A stretch of 64,000 bases of DNA, from assembly GCA_034670405.1 (NCBI GenBank), contig JAXDDX010000005.1, positions 4,903,001-4,967,000 of the forward strand, read 5' to 3'. Under the pieces are notes generated by a model, which saw only the letters and a program-made list of their open reading frames with translations, searched no databases and was not told the DNA's origin. Positions 47,472-59,840 of this stretch are shown one piece after another. How positions within the stretch are numbered: the first letter of the stretch is position 1; each line of letters opens with the position of its first letter. A program made the translations under genes and the position numbers. The DNA comes from Hoplostethus atlanticus. Its lineage: Eukaryota > Chordata > Actinopteri > Trachichthyiformes > Trachichthyidae.

Positions 47472-48479
47472 GATCAGGATAAAAATAATGCTCTTAATGA
47501 TCTTTGCAGACAAAATGTTTAACTAAATTAGTTAATTTGTTAATAGTTCATAACCTCACAGGCAGAGAAGTCACAATACTGGACCCTGATTGGCTGACAA
47601 CACCAGCTCCTCTAATCAAATGAGTGAACCTACTGAGTGGACGCTTTCCAGTTCAAATGCTGCAAACTGGCCTGATTGGTTGAATTCTTTAGTTATGGGA
47701 GTCCAATCAGGACCAAGTCCAGTTCGTGATGCATTTAATGGAAATGGTCTGCAATAAATTTAACCACACAAACAAAATCTGCTTTAAACAAAGTCCCTTT
47801 AATACTTAACATATTGTGAACATTTTGTTCTTGTTTAGGTTGCCGTCTGTCACATGCTTGCTTGGATACAACGTAGCCTTAGTGTCTGTGTAATTGAAGA
47901 CAACCGGGGTATTGGTCAGGTATTGGTCACTCATGTTCTGGATTCCTAGTTGTTTAGTTAAGGAACATGGTTTCCAATTTACACACCTTTATTCTTTATC
48001 CTTCATTTCCCATCAGGCCAGAGGAGCCCTAGACTATGCCTCTTTCAGAGACTCCACCACTTCAGGATTCTGGATACCAAGGCCATGGCATAATGTACCA
48101 CAACCTTTATCAAAATGTCAGAAAATAACAGCTTTAGAGAGCATCTTCATTAAGTAAAAAGGTTGACAGGGACCTTTTTAGTCTCCAGCTTGATAAGCAG
48201 AAAGGTATTACTGCTTGCACTGGAAATATTGCAGCATCTGCCTCACCCATTTTCCCCAACGTGCATAGGGAAATGATGTTTATTTATTCCAACGTTGATA
48301 TAAAAAGAAAAGCCAGGGGGTGTTTGGTTAGTTGAAGTAATGAGTCAGGTAGTGACTCCAAATGCCTGCTATGCCTGAGTAAGAGTAAACATGGTAGTTT
48401 AGGAAACAGGGAGACTGCAGGTCAAGAGCAAGCGCATCAACACTGTATCTTAGACAGGGGTGTCCTTTTAACTAGAGGC

Positions 48480-48960
48480 AATGTGAAGTTTATGACAGAG
48501 ACACACAGACAGAAGCATGAGCGACTGAAAGCAGCTGCCTGTCTAAGGGCAACAGAATCACGCCCCAACAGTGGCAACGATGAGGAGATGAGGCCGAGGA
48601 AGAATGAAAGAAAGACCGAGAAAGAAAGTGTTCAGCCAGCCAAAATGGCCGAAATAGTCGGCAGCCGAGAGCGAGGGGGCTTGGAGGACACCGAGATGAG
48701 AGCCAGATCGTATTTAGCTGGGAGACTAAAATTGCAGAATGGGGTTGAAAGGATAGCAGGAAAGGGATTAAAAGCCTATCGATCGGCCTCCACAATCGGC
48801 CTCTCACATTATATGAAGCCATGTTTAATTCAGGCCTACACTGTGGAGAGGTACAGATGAGATACAGGCAGAGACAGGGGCGCTGAGGAGGAGGAGGAGG
48901 GAACAGGAGAAAGGCCAGAATGGGAGGTTTGTCCTGATCAATCAGCGTGTACATCTAGCC
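48480..48960. other. unassigned island with overlapping open frames on both strands
   Basis: A 125-codon plus-strand frame (48483-48860) and a 154-codon minus-strand frame (48490-48954) overlap. Neither resembles a family I know. Purine-biased sequence explains some stop depletion. 48690-48850 looks unique and unlike a repeat ('cacattatatgaagccatgt' 'ttaattcaggcc'), suggesting a conserved non-coding element rather than a gene. Confidence 0.25.
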
Positions 48961-49100
48961 AACTATCACAAGACTCCAGTGTCTTTTATACAACCCAATC
49001 TCTTGTCCTCCTCCTCCTCTTGTCCTCCACTTTCTTCCCGAGACCATCCTCTTTAGCGCCACACTTGCCCAGATCCCATTTTCTATACAATCTTTTCTGT

Positions 49101-49105
<5 letters not shown>

Positions 49106-49147
<42 letters not shown>
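49106..49147. repeat. (CT)n microsatellite
   Basis: A pure CT run of about 20 repeats. Confidence 0.95.
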
Positions 49148-49150
<3 letters not shown>

Positions 49151-49687
49151 CACTTCTATTTTTCACATTCTTTTCACTTATGTTATGTAAGTCCCTTCTG
49201 AAGATTTGAATTGGCCACATACTGCTACAGAAATCCCTCTGACAAGATCATAGCGTGTCGCCCTGTGATTATCCTTGCATGATTATGGCAACCATGGCTT
49301 AACGTTCCTCTGGTAATAGGCGCTATTTGAAATTTCCACAAATATCTCAACTTCAGCGCAGCCATAATAATAAGACCAACCCTAACCTCACTAGGCCTCC
49401 TACTGCACAGTCTGTTCTTCTTTGTAGGGAGTTGTTTGTGTAATTACATTCACCTCAAAGCACAGAACTAGCACTTGTTTTGACAATGGCGTGAGAACAC
49501 AGATCAGTCCTTCACAGATACCCTTGTGTAACAATGGACTCCAGACAGTGCAGAATAGCAGTCAGTGACGATACCCTTTCATAATGCTCTTGGCAGGCAG
49601 CAAATCCTCCAGTCAAATGAAGGTTAGCTGCATTACAGCATTCTCTGAGAGTGACTCAAGCGCCCCAGCTGCATTACACAAATACAC

Positions 49688-50035
49688 TCTCCGGCCACTT
49701 TATTAGGTACACCTATCTAGTACCGGGTAGGACCCCCTTTTGCCTCCAGAACAGCCTGAATTCTCGGCAGCATGGATTCAACAAGGTTCCCTTCTGCACA
49801 CCACTGTTGTAAAGAGCTGTTATTGGAGCATTTTGTGGCCTTTCTGTTAGCTTCAACCAGTCTGCCCATTCCCCTCTGACCTCTCTCATCAACAAGGTGT
49901 TTTTTGTTTCTCCACCATCCTCTGTAAACTCTAGAGGCTGTAGTGGTGAAAACCCCAGGAGGGTTCGGCTGTTTCTGAGATGCTGGAGATCACACCACGG
50001 TCAAAGTCCCTTAGATCACGCATCTTGCCCAGCCT
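49688..50035 (+). mobile_element. dispersed DNA-transposon-like repeat with CCGGCCACTTTATTAGG end
   Basis: It begins 'ctccggccactttattaggt' 'acacct' and continues 'cctccagaacagcctgaatt', 'gttggagcattttgtggcc'-like and 'gagatgctggagatcacacc' blocks. I recognise this terminal sequence as a very abundant fish/amphibian repeat of about 1 kb. Only the first third is present. Class uncertain. Confidence 0.65.
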
Positions 50036-51214
50036 TTAAGATTTGGGTTGGGAGGACCAAATACCCTGAATCTTAAAAAATTAAGATCGGTTGAACCCTA
50101 ATTACTAGTTTTAGAGGGATTTTAGCAGGTATCTGTCTTCAGTCAGGTTTGTGTTAGGCCAGTGTGACCCTGTACGGTCTGGTTTTAAATTCCAACCACA
50201 TCTCCTTCCCTCTCTGCTACCTCGGCCAATCGCCTACCTACACATATAGTTCTTGTACAGGCAATAGCCACTGTAAATTGCTTCATTTTCCACTCCCTTA
50301 AACCTTTAAACATTTACGACGGCAGAGTCAGTCATTTAGAGACTAATATTGTTTTCAAACTGAGTTATACTTGCAGCAGTTAAAACCTAAGAGCCCCATC
50401 TGGTTTACATTTCAATGTTTTAACACTCAGGGTGGGCACTTGAGGTGCAGTTCATCTCAATAGATAAAGAGAGACGGAGCAAACTCATTTTACTGAATTT
50501 CGGGAGGGTCACTATTTGTAACATCGTTGACCCAAGTCTGGACACGTAAGCAGCCCACTGTACACTCACAATATGCAATACATTCATACATTCAGTACAT
50601 TCTGAAACGGAATTGTATATACATTTGTGTGTTTGTGGTCCATAACTGTTGTGATATTGCTTCTTTTTTAAATAAAGTTCATTTTTTCAAAACCTGAATA
50701 TAATTTCACAAATATGAACATTTTATAGGCTCATGGTACACGAGACACACTGCTGATATCGAGGGAAATTCAAATATTTTCTGTTATTGGAAAGAGTGTG
50801 GCGTCACAGTGATAGCTGCAGGGAGAAATGCCAGTCGTCTATCTAATTGGCAGTGGTATTTTGTTTATGCGGATGGAGACTTCCTGTGACAACTGATGCG
50901 TGACAGTTGCTACATGAAACACTATTAATCTAAAATAAATTGAATCTTGTGTTCACTCACTCATAGCTTAGAAATGTGTTGCATGAAATGTATACATATC
51001 TGAGGACAACAAAAAAATGTATTGAAATTGATGGCTTTGTGACTGACAGCTGAAGTGTACTCAACAGTGTGCGACTTCACATGCAGAGCTAACCAATTTG
51101 TGGCAAACGAAAGCATAGAGACTGCAAAAGAATACAAAAGGAAGAATGTGTGTGTTGTAAGTTGTCGTTTTTTAGGCTGTCTAAACGTCATGTGTTTTTT
51201 GACTTTCTTTCTTC

Positions 51215-51222
<8 letters not shown>

Positions 51223-51282
<60 letters not shown>
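51223..51282. repeat. (TG)n microsatellite
   Basis: A pure TG run of about 30 repeats, the longest in the window, 70 bp before the RTE-like element. Confidence 0.95.
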
Positions 51283-51283
<1 letters not shown>

Positions 51284-51349
51284 TCCCAACGCCCCTAATG
51301 TAATTTTTGTCAATGAAGAGAAGTGCTTATCCTTGCAAGCCACCTTTGC

Positions 51350-52080
51350 TGTGACTTTGTCGTGGTGGAGAGGCAAGTGTGTCTCAGGGATCCTGAGAGC
51401 TATACCAGTGGGGGGTGTAAACCCCTGGCAGGTCCTACCATGCCGGGTTGGTCAAAAGTGAGAGTTCCGACAAACAACAGCAAAACCTGCAACCCTGTGA
51501 AACTCAAATTGTTACAGAAACTGAAGTAATGGCAAATGGCAAGACCTCAGCCACTGACTAACTCTGGTGAAAGCCAGGGGTGCAAAAGATAGTCTGCTCG
51601 GAGCTAAAACCAAGATTAAAATTGACGCGTGGAATGTCCGCACCATGAATGACACATCAAAGACCACTCAGATCACAAATGAAATGGAAAGACACCACTA
51701 TCCTGGGGATCATGCGAATGCAGATGGATTGGCTCTGGATGAAAGTTAAACAGCGATGGATCAGTCACCCTATACTCTGGACACAATACCACACATATCC
51801 ATGGAGTTGCTTTGAAGATGAAGGTAAACACCTTGATGGAATGGGATCCTATTAGTCCCAGGATGATCAGAGGCCATTTCTTCTCGAAACACTGCAAATC
51901 ACTGCATCCAGTGTTATGCACCTGCTAATGAAGCTCAACAGGTTGCAAAAGACTGCTCAAAGAGGAGGGCCGTCATTGATGTCTCATGGCCTGCCTGGGG
52001 CAAAAAGAATAAAGAAAGAAAAATGATTGAGCAAGCCTCCTCAGACACAAGTATCGGCCCTTTGCTGCAGCATCGGTTAA
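51350..52080 (+). mobile_element. RTE-like non-LTR retrotransposon, 5' region with endonuclease remnant
   Basis: A leader-like stretch (gtcgtggtggagaggcaagt ... gatcctgagagctatacc) precedes a decayed frame with IDAWNVRTMNDTSKTTQI (about 51610-51670), an IQCYAPANEAQQV block (about 51905-51945) and a D-SWPAWG block (about 51980). These match the AP-type endonuclease start (TWNVRTM...) and the CYAPTN motif of RTE-like LINEs. Stops and frameshifts are frequent, and the reverse transcriptase is not recognisable downstream. Confidence 0.7.
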
Positions 52081-52317
52081 TCTTGCAAATGTTTTGTACC
52101 CTAATGGTCCAGTCTTCAACTTGTTCACAATGTTGTGATTAGAGGGTTACAGGTTGGACAAAGAACTAGCAAATGTCAAAACAACAAAACAGAAAGGTTT
52201 CAAAAAATGTTTGGAAGTGACTCTGGATGGCAGATTACGTTACAAATTATTTGAAGACTACGTTCCTCCACCGTGAGAGGATTATATGGCAGTAGCACAA
52301 ATTGGACGCATCCCATG

Positions 52318-52440
52318 CAAAGGTTAGCTAAAGGTTAGGCAACAAAAACAACGTTGGTTAAGATTAGGGTATGGTCAAATAAGAAAGACTTTTTGCTGAA
52401 ACTAAAAAAAACTTCTTGGCAAGAGTTGGATTTGAAGGTA
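52318..52440 (+). repeat. GGTTAGGCAACAAAA-type dispersed repeat
   Basis: The series 'ggttaggcaacaaaaacaac' 'gttggttaagattagggtat' resembles a common teleost dispersed repeat. Boundaries are unclear. Confidence 0.4.
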
Positions 52441-52489
52441 TCTGCCCATCCAGACATCATGCTCATTTCACAAAATTAGACTGCTGATA

Positions 52490-52640
52490 CTACTGGCAGC
52501 AGAATGGGGTTGAGGGGGGCACTCTGCCCCTGCCCCCTAGTTACACTATTTGCCCAAATCACATTTTGGTGTCGGGTATGGTAACTGGCGGGAAAACTCC
52601 GCCTTCAGGAAGTGACAAATTAAAACTGGTATGAGCATCC
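52490..52640 (-). repeat. family D repeat fragment
   Basis: Reverse complement: 'aatttgtcacttcctgaagg', 'taccatacccgacaccaaaa' and 'tgatttgggcaaatagtg', matching the middle of the D consensus. Confidence 0.45.
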
Positions 52641-52959
52641 TTAAAAGAAAAAGAAAACGTTACAGTGCCAAGTTGCCTCAAAGGAAGACAATCCTACTTT
52701 TTGTCGAAAGGAATATATCTTTTCCCTCTCTAGTCTCTTTGGTATCCTTCGGTATACAGTTACCTATTGCTGTCATTTGGGGCCACCGACCTGTGAAAAT
52801 TATATATTACAGCCTTAAATTTGACCATTATCATTAAAACAATTCCAATTCTAATGAAATTATTTCAGGTGAGTTAGCGGCTCCTTAAGGTTGAGGCAGG
52901 TATTGCAGGTATTCCAGATTGACCGCCTGAAGCTGTTGAGTATAAAAAAAGCAGGAACC

Positions 52960-53050
52960 TCCATTATATCAGAGGTGGACGACACTGACTAGCCAATATC
53001 CACATTTTAATTAAAGGTCAATATCAGCCTGCCATATCAGTCTACTCCTA
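52960..53050 (-). repeat. family B repeat end fragment
   Basis: It has 'atatcagaggtggacgacac' 'tgactagccaatatcc' and 'tcaatatcagcctgccatat' 'cagtctactcct', equivalent to the end segment of the 7 kb copy in inverted orientation. Confidence 0.5.
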
Positions 53051-53059
53051 CAAAACAGA

Positions 53060-53520
53060 GCTTGTTTGAATCCGTGCATGTCCTCCATCCATGGTGAATC
53101 TCAGTGATATTTTAATCTCCTGTAAATTCTCATTTAATTAAAAGGATTTCGAATAAAGCATTTAATGTGCATGTGCATGTGTGTGTTCGTCGTGCAGTCT
53201 GTCCAATTCCCAGCCAAGGGCATGACAGTAGCAGGCGGTATGGCGTCAGTACAGAAGGAAGTGGAGCTGCAGTCTCATTTGTTGATAGTTTCGCTGCTCC
53301 GTCTCCCCATCCGGAAGGTGATGGAGTATTCCTTACCTGTGACACGCTCGAGAAAGCTATTGTTTTTGTTGACGGATGAGGATTCTCAGTGCAGCGGTGT
53401 CTGGCTGCTCGCTGGCCTAAATCAATCTGTTCATTTAGGCCTGTCGAATTGATCATCTCAAAGTGCCAACCGTTTTCTCCTGAAGGGTATATTACTATAA
53501 AATCACAAATCACAGAGCAC
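53060..53520. other. unique-looking island with a minus-strand splice-donor-like site
   Basis: Minus strand: GTGTCACAG followed by gtaagg near 53335-53345, preceded by a frame without stops (to about 53528). The peptide is not recognised. It could be an enhancer, a non-coding RNA exon or chance. Confidence 0.2.
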
Positions 53521-53999
53521 AGTGACACTTAAGTGCTACTTCTGCTTTTAAACGCATTAGTAGGTAAATGTGGTGCACAGACTCTCAAAACAGATAAACA
53601 CAGAGAAAACATTTGATGTAAGGTTTTTTTGTTTGTTATAGCTGTACATCAAGTACATTTTAGAATTATTAAAAATTTAGAAATTCGTCCTTTATGACCA
53701 ACAATCAAGATTTTTGGATAAACTTGGCAGCAACACAAATCTGTCTGAAGAGATTCATTTAATCCCACAAAAACTAAATTTACCCACTTATTTATTTGTG
53801 TGGGTTTATTAAGTGCGGGCAAACTGACATGAAAGCAGCGCTAAGAAAAAAATGTATGTAAAAAAACAAACAAAAAAAAAACACCCACCCCTTTATTAAA
53901 ACAGGTTAATATATGAGGGCGCAAGGCAATATAAAATATAAAATATGCAGTGATATTATATGCCTTCGTATTATACGAGTGACATTATGCAATATGCGA

Positions 54000-54470
54000 T
54001 GACACTTGTTTATTTTGCCATATTCTCCATACAGCTTCGCTCCTCACCGGGAGCATTGTCTGATGGCATGATTATATCTTGTCTAATATAGATCTTGAAT
54101 GCGCTGCCAGTCGACCAAACCCGTTTCAGCTCAGGTCAAATGACTCTGATCTGATAATGAAGAAAGCAGCAGCAGCTACCCCGGGCGGCAGCAGGACACT
54201 CATTGTGGATTAATCTGTTAGTGCCAAGGCACTGATTGAAGGTGGTGGCTGGTGGTGAGGAGGTGCTGCCGCTGCTAAATGGAGTACTACACCTTTTCCA
54301 GTAAGAGAAGACTCAGAGGAGGATATTACCTTCCCTCCTACTGGAGCCATTACGGCAGGTCATTACGGCTTTGCATAAAAATCACCATCCCAAAAGCTCT
54401 GTTACGAAAAACCTCCCCCTCCTCCTGCCGTACCTCCTAAATGCATAACTTCGGCATAAGCATGAGCAAG
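54000..54470. other. low-repeat island, candidate conserved non-coding element
   Basis: This contains clustered TAAT and CATTACGG(C) repeats (CATTACGGCAGGTCATTACG) and unique-looking GC patches, followed abruptly by an AT-rich retroelement remnant at 54525. Confidence 0.25.
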
Positions 54471-54524
54471 AATTATTTGTGAAACATATTCAATAGTAGA
54501 TTGTGAACAATAGATTGAAACAAA

Positions 54525-55130
54525 AAGAAGATGAAGCTTTGATGATCCCTGTGGGGGAAATTGGGTTGTTGCAGCAGCAAATCGTAATAGGACACAGCAA
54601 AGAAAATATATAAATAAGAATAGAGCAAATGGGGGTTATATAAACATACGGAACTGACAATTTCAATGCTAGAACATGAACATGCAAGCAGAAATGTATG
54701 AATGAAAAGTATGAAAAAATATGGATTACAGTTTTATTAGGGTGTGCAAACAACAGCTGTAGAAGATAGCTGCCACAAATATAGAAAAAAAAAGAAGCAA
54801 ATGTGTATTATATGAAACTACACAAAAATCTTCAATATTTTCAGTATGAAATGAACATTTAAAAATAGATATATGATATTGACCTATATGCAATAGATTA
54901 TAAATGAGAATAATCAGAATATGAAGAAAAACAAATATGTGTGTCATATTCACATTAGCAGACCTACAGAAGACCATACATATGTACAGAAAATGTTGTG
55001 TAAAACAAACTGTTGACCGTATCCAATATATTTAAACTACAGATGTAGATAACATGTATAGAAGGTGCAGATTTCGGTATCTTCATTAGTAGATCTTCAA
55101 AAACTCCAGATAGAGGGACCATATATACAG
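54525..55130 (-). mobile_element. AT-rich retroelement 3' UTR remnant
   Basis: The plus strand begins 'tgatgatccctgtgggggaa' then 'attgggttgttgcagcagca', the reverse complement of a widespread fish LINE 3' terminus. It is followed by long AT-rich sequence with repeated 'atatgaa' and 'aatatataaataagaata' blocks. There are no coding remnants. Confidence 0.45.
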
Positions 55131-55145
55131 AAAAAAAGAAATTAA

Positions 55146-55606
55146 CTCAAAACTGCATTAGGCAACTTTGCACTTTGGCGACCCCCAGTGGCCATGAGAG
55201 ATAACTATTTGAATTTTTGAGAGTTTGGAGGACTTCACTACTCAAGAAATCCTGTAAGGTGACGCCAGTATACTAAATTTCTTCTTCTTAGTGTCTGCTG
55301 GGGGTGAAGGTGGTGAAGAGTGGCCATCGTTGGTGAGTCTGGCTTTCTCTGGACGGAGCGCTCGCTCTCTGCTGTTTAGGTTGGATTTCACTCTTATTTT
55401 TGATTTGTCACTTCCTGTGTGGAGAAGTTGTCCCACAAGTGACTATACCGGTATCAGAATTTAATTTGGGCAAATAGGGCAAATCTACAGTGTCTCAATT
55501 AATGGGGATGGGACGCTCTTCTCTGTCGCAGACCCACTTTGTTATTTAGGCTGACAAGACAGCTGGATTTTGACATGAAAATATTTCCTTGTGTAGCTTT
55601 AAATAT
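55146..55606 (+). repeat. family D MITE-like repeat, most complete copy
   Basis: It has short imperfect terminal inverted repeats, 'aaaactgcattaggcaactt' at the left and 'ccttgtgtagctttaaat' at the right. Between them are 'ttggcgacccccagtggcca', 'gtaaggtgacgccagtatac', 'tttgtcacttcctgtgtgga' and 'gggacgctcttctctgtcgc'. About 460 bp, no coding capacity. Confidence 0.65.
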
Positions 55607-56087
55607 TCTGTATGTTTTGCATTTGTCTATTTCATCTTTCATTTTGGTAGACAGCAGGCATAATCTCGCTTCTTGAAATGTCCATTGTTTGAGCTAAATT
55701 CAGAGCGCTTTTATCATTCTGAACGCCTTTGATGAGCACCAAGGGTCTGATGGATTTCTATTTCGTACAAGGCTCTGGCACAGTGCAGGATTTTGTGCAT
55801 TGCCTTCCTCCTTTTTATTTTTATGTACTCGTAGTGATATTAGGTTGTATCGAAAATTGATTTTTCAATATTTTAAAATATCCTCCAGTCGAATCAAGCA
55901 CACCCCGAGAGAATTCAATTTGGTAACTGAATGCCGAGAGCAAAAAAAAAAATCCGTCTTAAGAGAGAAAAAGTGAATAATTCAGCCCATTCTTTTGAAC
56001 AAGCAGCCAACAAATTACTGAGGGTCCAAAGTCTGAGAGGATTAAAAGAAACAACCTGCATTCACACACTGCCATGTGACATGTAAA

Positions 56088-56486
56088 ACAGACACACACA
56101 CACGTATGTGCACACACACACACACACACACACAGACACACACACATGCACACACGGGAATCACACACATTCAAATATAGACATACTTACACAGACTAAT
56201 ACAGACACATACACACACACACATGCACCCTTTCAACTTACTTTCTCTCTTTCACATGCATGCATGCACACACAAACACGTGCAGACACACACACACACG
56301 GGAATCACACACATTCAAATATAGACATACTTACACAGACTAATACAGACACATACACACACACATGTGCACCCTTTCAACTTACTTTCTCTCTTTCACA
56401 TGCATGCATGCACACACAAACACGTGCAGACACACACACACACGGGAATCACACACATTCAAATATAGACATACTTACACAGACTA

Positions 56487-56520
<34 letters not shown>

Positions 56521-56698
56521 TTTTTCACTCACTTTCTCTCTTGTGCATGCACACACAAACACATGCAGACACACACACACAGGAATCACACACATTCAAA
56601 TATAGACATACTTACACAGACTATATATACAGACACACACATTTTTTCACTCACTTTCTCTCTTGTGCATGCATGCATGCACACACAAACACGTGCAG

Positions 56699-56762
<64 letters not shown>
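56088..56762. repeat. CA-rich minisatellite, about 144-bp unit, plus (CA)n tail
   Basis: The landmark 'ggaatcacacacattcaaat' recurs at about 56157, 56301, 56445 and 56582 (spacings 144, 144 and 137). Each unit contains 'atagacatacttacacagac' and 'ctttctctctt-cacatgca'-like segments joined by CA runs. A pure CA tract follows at 56700-56760. Histidine/threonine frames are artefacts. Confidence 0.9.
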
Positions 56763-58022
56763 ACACAAAGGACCATGCACATACAGCACACATAGCTGTT
56801 TTCTCATGGTTGTTGGGAGTGTGTGGCGGATTGGCTGCAAGCTTTCAGGGAGGTGAGTTATTAAGATGTATGTGATGATGGCTGCACTGTGGGATAAGGT
56901 CTTCACCGTGGAACTCACTTCACAATGTGAATAATTAGGACGGGTTTCCAGCTCTGGGGAGAAGCAGGGAGCAGCATCCTGGAAGCACATTAGCAGGGTG
57001 TTCAGCAGTCTTCTGACAAAAACAAATGGCCCTGTACGCCACAGGAGATAGCAAGAAGCGTTTTTATTGTTTCTGTTGAGAGCCAGGAGTGGTTCTCAGT
57101 TAGACTCTGTTGCACAAAGTTCCCTTTAATGTGCCCTTATACCCAGCATTTGAATGCACACAGAATGCCAGGCGGATGTTTTGTCGCTGTGCTTTGTTTC
57201 TGCGGAAAAGACGGAAATGACAAGGTCAGGCAGAGTTGTAAAACGATAAACACCATTAGATATTTTGCTCCCGGAAATAGACACAATTTATATTCAGACC
57301 CAACCCCTTAGAACTTCCTTGCGTCATTCTTTGATTGTTTTGGGGTTTTTTTAACAAAGGGAAATAAGAAGCTATGAAATGCATTTTTAATCAGAAGATC
57401 TAGTTTGCAAAAAAATCCCAAAACAAACCATTTTCTACATTTGTTTAACCATTTTTCACAACAACTTTCATTTCATTTATTAGACACAAAACACATCATT
57501 AAAAATGAAACTCAAAATTCAAAATGAAAATGAAATTCATCATTTAGTGTCATCATTTAGTAGACAACAATAAGATGGGGGGATATACCTACCTACCTTT
57601 GGATGTACCAAAACCTGATTGCACAACAAATCAATCCTTCGATTAATTCCTGTGAATATAGCAACTCATGAGGATTAATGTATGGATTAATGTATTGTGC
57701 GTTTATGAAAAAGGCATTTAGGTTCTTTCTTGTCCACTCACCGGTGATTACGAGGCCTGTTTGTTTTTGTTCTCTTTTGTTCAGTTATGTTATCTGCCTT
57801 ATCTGCTCTTTATAGTTTTTTGGGGGTTTTCTTTTGCAGTTTGGTTCATATTACTTTGCCTTTGCCCATGGTAATGTCAAACGCAGGCTATTCACTTGGA
57901 ATGTGGTTTGTGTTGCATACAACTTATACGGGGTGACAACTGAAACATGAGAAATTCAGATAAATAAAACTCAAACTGATGCATTGTTTTTTACAACCCC
58001 ATGCCCTTTAGCGTGGTCTCGG

Positions 58023-58035
58023 GTGTGTGTGTGTA

Positions 58036-58110
<75 letters not shown>
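58023..58110. repeat. compound (TG)n-(GA)n microsatellite
   Basis: A TG run to about 58054 passes directly into a pure GA run of about 28 repeats. Confidence 0.95.
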
Positions 58111-58116
<6 letters not shown>

Positions 58117-59084
58117 CATTCTCTCACTCTCAGTATCCCTTGTGTACGTAGCTCTCTTACGGCATAGCCAGACTTCGGTGGACACCACTCATGCATACAG
58201 CACATGAGTGTGTGTGTGTGTGTATGGGTGGGGGTGTGTGTGGAGGGGCTAGACAAACCAAACAGAGGGATGAGTCAAATGAAGTGAGAGAAGAGATGAG
58301 ACACCCTCTTCATAGTTGGGGTTTCAGGAGGTGATCTATGATTTACAATTAGGTTCTCTGAATGAATGGCGGGCTACTCTGAAGTTCATCATGTGGCAAA
58401 CAGTAATATTGTAGCATATCTAAAGGCATTGAATCTTACACTCACTTCACCTCTGTGGTTATATGCATTGATCATCCATATTGATCATCCATGTTCTGTG
58501 AGTCGCTGACTGAAGACTTTTTGTGACAGCGCGATGGATCTTGGGGTTTTGCGCTGGCAAAGTGGAATTTTTCTGTTTTTTTCTCGCCCGTTTGGCATTT
58601 TGGTGACTTCTCTTTTGAGAGGCTTTTGTGGCGGAACTGCTCCAGACTGTCCTCTCCCATCACCACCTGGGAATGAAAAGATGTGAATTGATTGGTCATA
58701 TAGGCTCACCACACCTTACTGATGGTGCATTCCTCCTGATCTAACCCCATTTCCCACTGCGCTGCAGGTGCACTGTGCACCTCTGGCCACAAAATGAACA
58801 ATAATCAGTCATCACTCCCCGTGTGCTCGAGCCATGTGCTTTGACGACACTTGTACCATTGATTCATGATAATATAAGCCTGTAGGCCTTCTCTTCTCTC
58901 CTCTCCCTGTGGCTTCCAGGAGCCACGTGACGCTGCTATAATTTAATATTATTTAATAATCCTGTTAAAACAGGATCTCTTGTCAAGCTGGTTGGTGGCC
59001 CAATCTATCTATTATGATTTTGTCCCATAATCATAATTAATATCCATAGCACATATTCTATCCGCTACAGCAGAAGCATCACAG

Positions 59085-59470
59085 AGCCTGTCCTCCTCTA
59101 CAGCTCCTGCCAATCTCCCAGACCTCAACACCAATGCTTTTCACATGTAAAGCACACAACCCTGAACACCCTCTTCCCAATCCGGCCGCAGATAACAGAT
59201 CCAGGATCTGCAAAAATGCTTGCATTGGCAGAAGCTCTGTTCTCTCTGCTATCACAGCCCTCAGCACACTGTCTCACTGTCTCTAGTATCACAGACTACT
59301 TTTTCGTTAATCGGCCAACTGTAGTGCTACTATGTCTATATGTCTATATGTGTGCTGTCAAATGTTATTGATCGCTTTTTTTCATATTCCTGTTCTTTAA
59401 TGTTTCCATATACAGACTTTGAAAACAAATTTCCTCTTGGGAGGACAATAAACCATCTATCTATCTATTG
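59085..59470 (+). mobile_element. LINE 3' end with CTAT tail
   Basis: The segment ends AAATTTCCTCTTGGGAGG then ACAATAAACC followed by a short (ATCT)n tail. This is the common 3' terminus of Rex1/L2-like fish LINEs. Upstream, broken frames such as LLPISQTSTPMLFTCKAH are compatible with a reverse transcriptase C-terminus but not diagnostic. Confidence 0.5.
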
Positions 59471-59589
59471 CTGATTAAAATGTTTATATTCCCTTGGCCC
59501 CTTACCAGCTTATTAATCAATGACCCACTGGACAGACTGTTTTAAATAAGCTAATACCATTTATATTGACGGGCTGCGATAATGTTGCA

Positions 59590-59840
59590 TAAACGTGACT
59601 GTTTTATGAATGCCTTAATATCGTTTTCATATTAAATGTCCTCAGCAGTTTTCCCTGACGCGGTGGAGTGGACAGATCCAGTATAATTTTACATACGATT
59701 ATCATTGTGGGATGGTAATGTGCTGAGACAGACAAGGAGTCCAATTGCCAGACACTGCACCCCCAGATGGTTACTGCAGCTTGGCACATTGACATTAACA
59801 TTAAACGTCACAGCCGCCACAGAGGAATCCCACGTCCCAA
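59590..59840. other. low-repeat island, candidate conserved non-coding element
   Basis: Unique-looking sequence with TTTTATGAATGCCTTAATAT, 'acatacgattatcattgtgg' and 'ccagatggttactgcagctt'. No repeat or coding signal. Confidence 0.2.

Noticed and set aside
56108..56605. A 165-codon histidine/threonine-rich frame
   Set aside because: It is translated CA repeat and minisatellite sequence.
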